Positions 20,705 to 23,564 of a DNA stretch of 23,564 bases are shown piece after piece. A program made the translations under genes and the position numbers. Origin of the DNA: Candidatus Saccharimonadota bacterium (GTDB lineage Bacteria > Patescibacteriota > Saccharimonadia > Saccharimonadales > Saccharimonadaceae); NCBI GenBank assembly GCA_017510305.1, contig JAFWNO010000012.1, positions 1-23,564 of the forward strand, given 5' to 3'. Every line of letters begins with the position of its first letter. Within the stretch, counting starts at the first letter, position 1. The notes under the pieces are model-generated. The model had not been told where the DNA came from, ran no database searches, and worked only from the letters and a program-made list of their open reading frames with translations.

Positions 20705-21373
20705 ATGGATCAAATAAGTCAAGATAATGAGTTGCAGCGTGCAATTGACGATATCACCAAGAATGCTGGGGGTGAGCAGGATGATGTGGCTGCAGACTTA
20801 GAACAGCAAATTCAAAATCAGATGGGGACACCGCCGGTGCCACCAATGCCGGATGCGGGTACAACACCTGCGGAAATGCCAACGATGGCTGCTCCAGATG
20901 CTCCAGCAATGGGTGAGATGCCGATGCCAGATGGGGCGCAGGCGCCAGAGACTATTGAAACTCCAGTTGGTGATGCTAGTGCAGAGGCAGTGGCGGTAGA
21001 AACACCGGCCAATAGTGCTGCTGCCGAGGCGAATACTGAGCCTACGGCAGATGTAACGATAGATGAAACAGTGGCTGTGCCAGAGGCTTCAAACGAGCCA
21101 GTGGTAGAGACAGGGACGGCTACGGTAGAGCTAAATGATATGGGTGGAAATGATATTAACGCAGTAAAGGAGGCAATGTTGAGAGATTTATTCCCAATTA
21201 TGGATAAGGTGGATATGGGGGCGGAAGAGAAATTTGAGTTATACAAGACGATGCTTAATGATAATAATGATAAGTCTTTGATTGCTGGGGCTTATGAGGT
21301 AGTGAAAGGAATTGCCGATGAAGCGGCAAGGGCTGAGGCACTACTGTTCTTAATCAAAAAGGCTGACGCCTAG
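20705..21373 (+). CDS. acidic Ala/Pro-rich protein with a helical C-terminal domain, unknown function
   Basis: 222 residues from the ATG at 20705. A GTG at 20696 in the same frame is possible, but AAGGTGG (20693-20699) is then inside the gene, whereas it sits correctly spaced for the ATG. Residues 1-45 are polar and helical (DQISQDNELQRAIDDITKNAG). About 46-150 is a low-complexity Pro/Ala/Glu/Met/Thr segment. The last 70 residues (DINAVKEAMLRDLFPIMDKV...YEVVKGIADEAARAEALLFLIKKADA) look like a compact helical bundle. No signal peptide or TM. Family not recognised. A large terminator structure follows. Confidence 0.75.
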   Translation: MDQISQDNELQRAIDDITKNAGGEQDDVAADLEQQIQNQMGTPPVPPMPDAGTTPAEMPTMAAPDAPAMGEMPMPDGAQAPETIETPVGDASAEAVAVETPANSAAAEANTEPTADVTIDETVAVPEASNEPVVETGTATVELNDMGGNDINAVKEAMLRDLFPIMDKVDMGAEEKFELYKTMLNDNNDKSLIAGAYEVVKGIADEAARAEALLFLIKKADA

Positions 21374-21386
21374 AATTAGAAACGCT

Positions 21387-21572
21387 ACAAAGAAGTTAAT
21401 AATACTTTCGTTTTCGACTTAAACTGCTTGCCATTTTTACAATGTTCGTCGCTATAAAAAATCCCTTATGGTCTGATGAATCAGACGGGGGATTTTTTAT
21501 AAGCTGAACATTGGTAAAAATGACGCATTTTAAATCTAAAAATGAAATCGAAAGTATTATTAACTTAGTTGT
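21387..21572. repeat. 186-base imperfect inverted repeat with a bidirectional terminator at its tip
   Basis: Outer arms AAGTTAATAATACTTTCG (21393-21410) and its exact complement (21549-21566) are 18 bp. Moving inward, CATTTTTACAATGTTC (21432-21446) pairs with one extra base against 21506-21522. Then AAAAAATCCC (21456-21465) pairs with GGGATTTTTT (21489-21498), and GTCTGA/TCAGAC (21471-21476 / 21481-21486) closes a TGAA loop. The tip alone (21456-21498) is a good bidirectional terminator; the extra 100 bases of pairing are not needed for that. Confidence 0.85.
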
Positions 21573-21577
21573 GTTTT

Positions 21578-21610
21578 TTAATTAAAGGGGCCTAAAGCCC
21601 CTTTAATTAA
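21578..21610 (-). terminator. intrinsic terminator after groEL
   Basis: Perfect 14-bp stem TTAATTAAAGGGGC (21578-21591) / GCCCCTTTAATTAA (21597-21610) with a five-base loop. The groEL stop codon lies inside the arm. The U-tract is short (TTTAATT). Confidence 0.75.
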
Positions 21611-23223
21611 TACATGCCGCCCATGCCAGCGTCTGGAGTGGCAGATTCCTTTTCAGGGACGTCTACGATGAGGGCGCCCATAGTAATCGTAGTGGCGGCG
21701 ATGGAGATGGCGTTTTGGACGGCTTCGCGGGTGACGCGGGCTGGGTCGATAACGCCGGCTTTCTTCATGTCGATGATTCCCTTTTCTGGATCCATAACAT
21801 TGATGCCGTAGCCTGGTTTGCTCTCGTTAACTTTAGCGATGAGTGCCTGAGAGTTGAGGCCGGCATTTTCTAAGATATGTGTCATTGGAGCTTTCAATGC
21901 TTCCTTAACGATTCTTTCGCCTGCATCTTTGGCGGAAAGTTTCTCAGAGAGGTTCATCAGGGTGACACCGCCGCCTGGTACGATACCTTCAGAGAGGGCG
22001 GCCTTTGTAGCGGCGACTGCATCGTCTACGCGGAATTTCTTTTCGTCGATTTCGGTCTCGGTGGCGCCGCCGACTTTAATAACGGCAACTTTGCCGAGGA
22101 GGGCAGCAGCACGTTTTTCGTATTGTTCCCTTTCGTAATCGGAAGTGGCGGATTCGGCCTGACTCTTTATCAAAGCAATGCGGTCTTTGACTGCGGCCTG
22201 ACTACCGGCGCCTTTGATAATGGTGGATTCATCTTTGGTGGCGATGACTTTTTGAGCGGTGCCAAGGGATTCTAGGCCAGTTTCCTCTAGCTTGAGACCG
22301 CGGTCTTCGGAGATATAGGTAGCATCGGTGAGGATGGCGATATCTTCAAGGATCTCTTTGCGGCGGTCGCCAAAGGCAGGAGCCTTGAGGACGAGAGTAT
22401 TAAATACGCCCTTTAGTTTATTAAGAACAAGGAGCGACAAGGCTTCGCCTTCGACTTCTTCGGCGATGATGACGAGGTCTTTTTTGCCAGCTTGAGCGCA
22501 AGTCTCGAGAAGTGGGAGGATGTCTGAAGCGGCAGAAATCTTTTTGTCGGTAACAAGGATGAGGGGCTTATCAAAGATGGCTTCTTGGCGATTAACATCG
22601 GTAACGAAGAACGGAGAGGAGTAGCCCTTATCATAGGTGAAACCTTCGGTGATTTCCTGCTCCATTTCTAGACCTTGGCCAGCTTCTACGGTGACAACAC
22701 CATCTTTGCCGATTTTGCTAATGACGTCAGCGATTAATTTGCCGATTTTTTCATCGCCAGCGGAAATAGTAGCTACTTCGGCAACTTTGGCGTCGTTGCC
22801 ATCGATTTTCTCGGCCATTTTATCAATATTTGCGATAATTTCGGCACCGGCTTTTTCGATTCTCTTCCTTAGCTCCATGGGGTTGACGCCGGCGGCAATG
22901 AGCTTGTTGGCTTCGTTTAGAATATTATAAGTGAGGACAGTAACGGTGGTGGTGCCGTCGCCAGCGACTTTGTTTAGTTTCTGAGCGGCGGTCTTGATGA
23001 GCTTGGCGCCGATTTCTTCGCCTAAGTTTTCCTCGGTGGAGCCGAGCTCTACGGCCTCGGCAACGGTGACGCCATCGTGAGTGATGGTGGGGGCGCCGTA
23101 GCTTTTTTCAATAACGACATTTTTGCCCTTGGGGCCAAAGGTGACTTTGACGGCGTCGTATAATTGCTTGGCGCCGCTTAGGACCTTTTCTCTTGCTTCT
23201 GCTTCGTAAAATATCTTTTTCAT
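21607..23223 (-). CDS. groEL: chaperonin GroEL (Hsp60)
   Basis: 538 residues, close to the family norm of about 545. Forms the double-ring ATP-dependent folding chamber with GroES. Motifs: TFGPKGKNV, the nucleotide-binding GDGTTT with the catalytic-site Asp near residue 87, VEGEALSLLVLNKL in the apical domain, RVDDAVAATKAA (second catalytic Asp), and VPGGGVTLM. The C-terminus ends PDAGMGGMY, with only a remnant of the usual GGM repeat tail. AAAGGA lies before the ATG. groES lies upstream in the same direction, but the 264-base gap between them is far longer than in most groESL operons and contains a large inverted repeat. Confidence 0.98.
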   Translation of the reverse strand: MKKIFYEAEAREKVLSGAKQLYDAVKVTFGPKGKNVVIEKSYGAPTITHDGVTVAEAVELGSTEENLGEEIGAKLIKTAAQKLNKVAGDGTTTVTVLTYNILNEANKLIAAGVNPMELRKRIEKAGAEIIANIDKMAEKIDGNDAKVAEVATISAGDEKIGKLIADVISKIGKDGVVTVEAGQGLEMEQEITEGFTYDKGYSSPFFVTDVNRQEAIFDKPLILVTDKKISAASDILPLLETCAQAGKKDLVIIAEEVEGEALSLLVLNKLKGVFNTLVLKAPAFGDRRKEILEDIAILTDATYISEDRGLKLEETGLESLGTAQKVIATKDESTIIKGAGSQAAVKDRIALIKSQAESATSDYEREQYEKRAAALLGKVAVIKVGGATETEIDEKKFRVDDAVAATKAALSEGIVPGGGVTLMNLSEKLSAKDAGERIVKEALKAPMTHILENAGLNSQALIAKVNESKPGYGINVMDPEKGIIDMKKAGVIDPARVTREAVQNAISIAATTITMGALIVDVPEKESATPDAGMGGMY

Positions 23224-23335
23224 AGTTTCCTTTCATATTATTGCAATGAGCTGGGCTTAAAGTTTATCAATCTCTCGACTTTAAGACTTAAAAGCTGTAA
23301 TTTTACAACATTTATTATTGTTAGTAGTTCTTATA

Positions 23336-23478
23336 TCGCAACAAGCCTAGATTTTATACTTTACTTTTAAAACGCCTGCGTTTTTGAAAAAGTAAAATTC
23401 GCTATCGCTCATGTTGACTTTTTCAAAAGCCTCCGGGATATTGTTTTAAAAGTAAAGATAAAATCTCTCTTATTGCGA
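23336..23478. repeat. nested inverted repeat between groES and groEL
   Basis: Outer arms TCGCAACAAG (23336-23345) / CTTATTGCGA (23469-23478), nine of ten paired, continue into a 24-bp stem (23349-23373 / 23443-23466) with one bulged A. Inside, TTTTGAAAAAGT (23382-23393) pairs with ACTTTTTCAAAA (23417-23428) around the loop AAAATTCGCTATCGCTCATGTTG. The rest of the 23224-23487 gap holds the groEL ribosome site, an AT-rich stretch and a 7-bp repeat (CTTAAAG/CTTTAAG). I see no CIRCE operator and no gene. Confidence 0.88.
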
Positions 23479-23487
23479 GATTATAAA

Positions 23488-23564
23488 TTATAAAGTTGCT
23501 AAAATATCTTCCTCTTTGAGAATGATATACTTTTCGTTATCTAGCTCTACTTCGGTGGTAGAGT
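23488..23564 (-). CDS. groES: co-chaperonin GroES, C-terminal end (runs off the right edge)
   Basis: The last 25 residues are visible: TTEVELDNEKYIILKEEDILATL preceded by a Ser. This is the typical GroES ending (GTEVxxDGEEYLILxExDILA). GroES caps the GroEL chamber. Same direction as groEL and directly upstream of it. The start and any heat-shock operator lie outside the window. Confidence 0.9.
   Translation of the reverse strand, partial: STTEVELDNEKYIILKEEDILATL

Noticed and set aside
20818..21246. Minus-strand frame of 142 codons over the Ala/Pro-rich gene
   Set aside because: Low-complexity Ser/Ala/Val sequence is the mirror of the Ala/Pro/Glu repeats; the plus-strand gene has promoter, ribosome site and terminator.
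23224..23487. CIRCE (HrcA) operator upstream of groEL
   Set aside because: No TTAGCACTC-N9-GAGTGCTAA-like sequence; an operator, if any, should be before groES outside the window.

Overview
The window looks like the replication-origin region of a small Candidate Phyla Radiation (Patescibacteria) genome, most likely a Candidatus Saccharibacteria (TM7) epibiont. Three things support this: the rpmH/dnaA/oriC/dnaN/recF core; a monoderm-style type IV secretion system (T4SS: PrgI, a VirB4 split over two genes, a giant VirB6-like channel protein and many VirB2-like pilins) next to the origin; and normal use of TGA as a stop (dnaN, recF), which argues against the recoded CPR lineages. The taxon is inferred from gene content and protein style, not from a database match.

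Layout. 1-372 (minus): 5' part of a probable divergent rnpA, and rpmH. 373-624: divergent rpmH/dnaA promoters with DnaA boxes. 625-4378 (plus): dnaA, an oriC with about eight DnaA-box-like 9-mers and a DnaA-trio-like unwinding tract, dnaN, recF. 4360-10642 (minus): T4SS operon reading prgI-like, VirB4 N-terminal protein, VirB4 ATPase, a secreted three-domain cell-wall enzyme, and a membrane-anchored protein of unknown role. 10742-14254 (minus): an unknown 146-residue protein and a 996-residue VirB6-like protein. 14339-17159 (plus): six consecutive VirB2-like pilins; a seventh lies on the minus strand at 18539-18949. 17212-18419: Hsp20 (minus) and a ComFC-like phosphoribosyltransferase (plus). 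19032-21373 (plus): tRNA-Ser(GCU), a secreted glucosaminidase, a two-TM protein and an Ala/Pro-rich acidic protein. 21607-23564 (minus): groEL and the 3' end of groES.

How it fits together. PrgI, the VirB4 pair, VirB6, the pilins and the hydrolase would form an envelope-spanning secretion or conjugation apparatus. The trimodular hydrolase (lysozyme-like, SGNH esterase, NlpC/P60-like) and the separate glucosaminidase could open the cell's own wall for assembly, or the wall of a bacterial host. No coupling ATPase (VirD4) or relaxase is visible, so the cargo is unknown.

Regulation. Nearly every transcription unit has an extended -10 element (TGnTATAAT) with a weak or absent -35, and several lie so close to the ATG that the mRNA should be leaderless. 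Three large nested inverted repeats (18408-18530, 21387-21572, 23336-23478) fill gene junctions; one separates groES from groEL.
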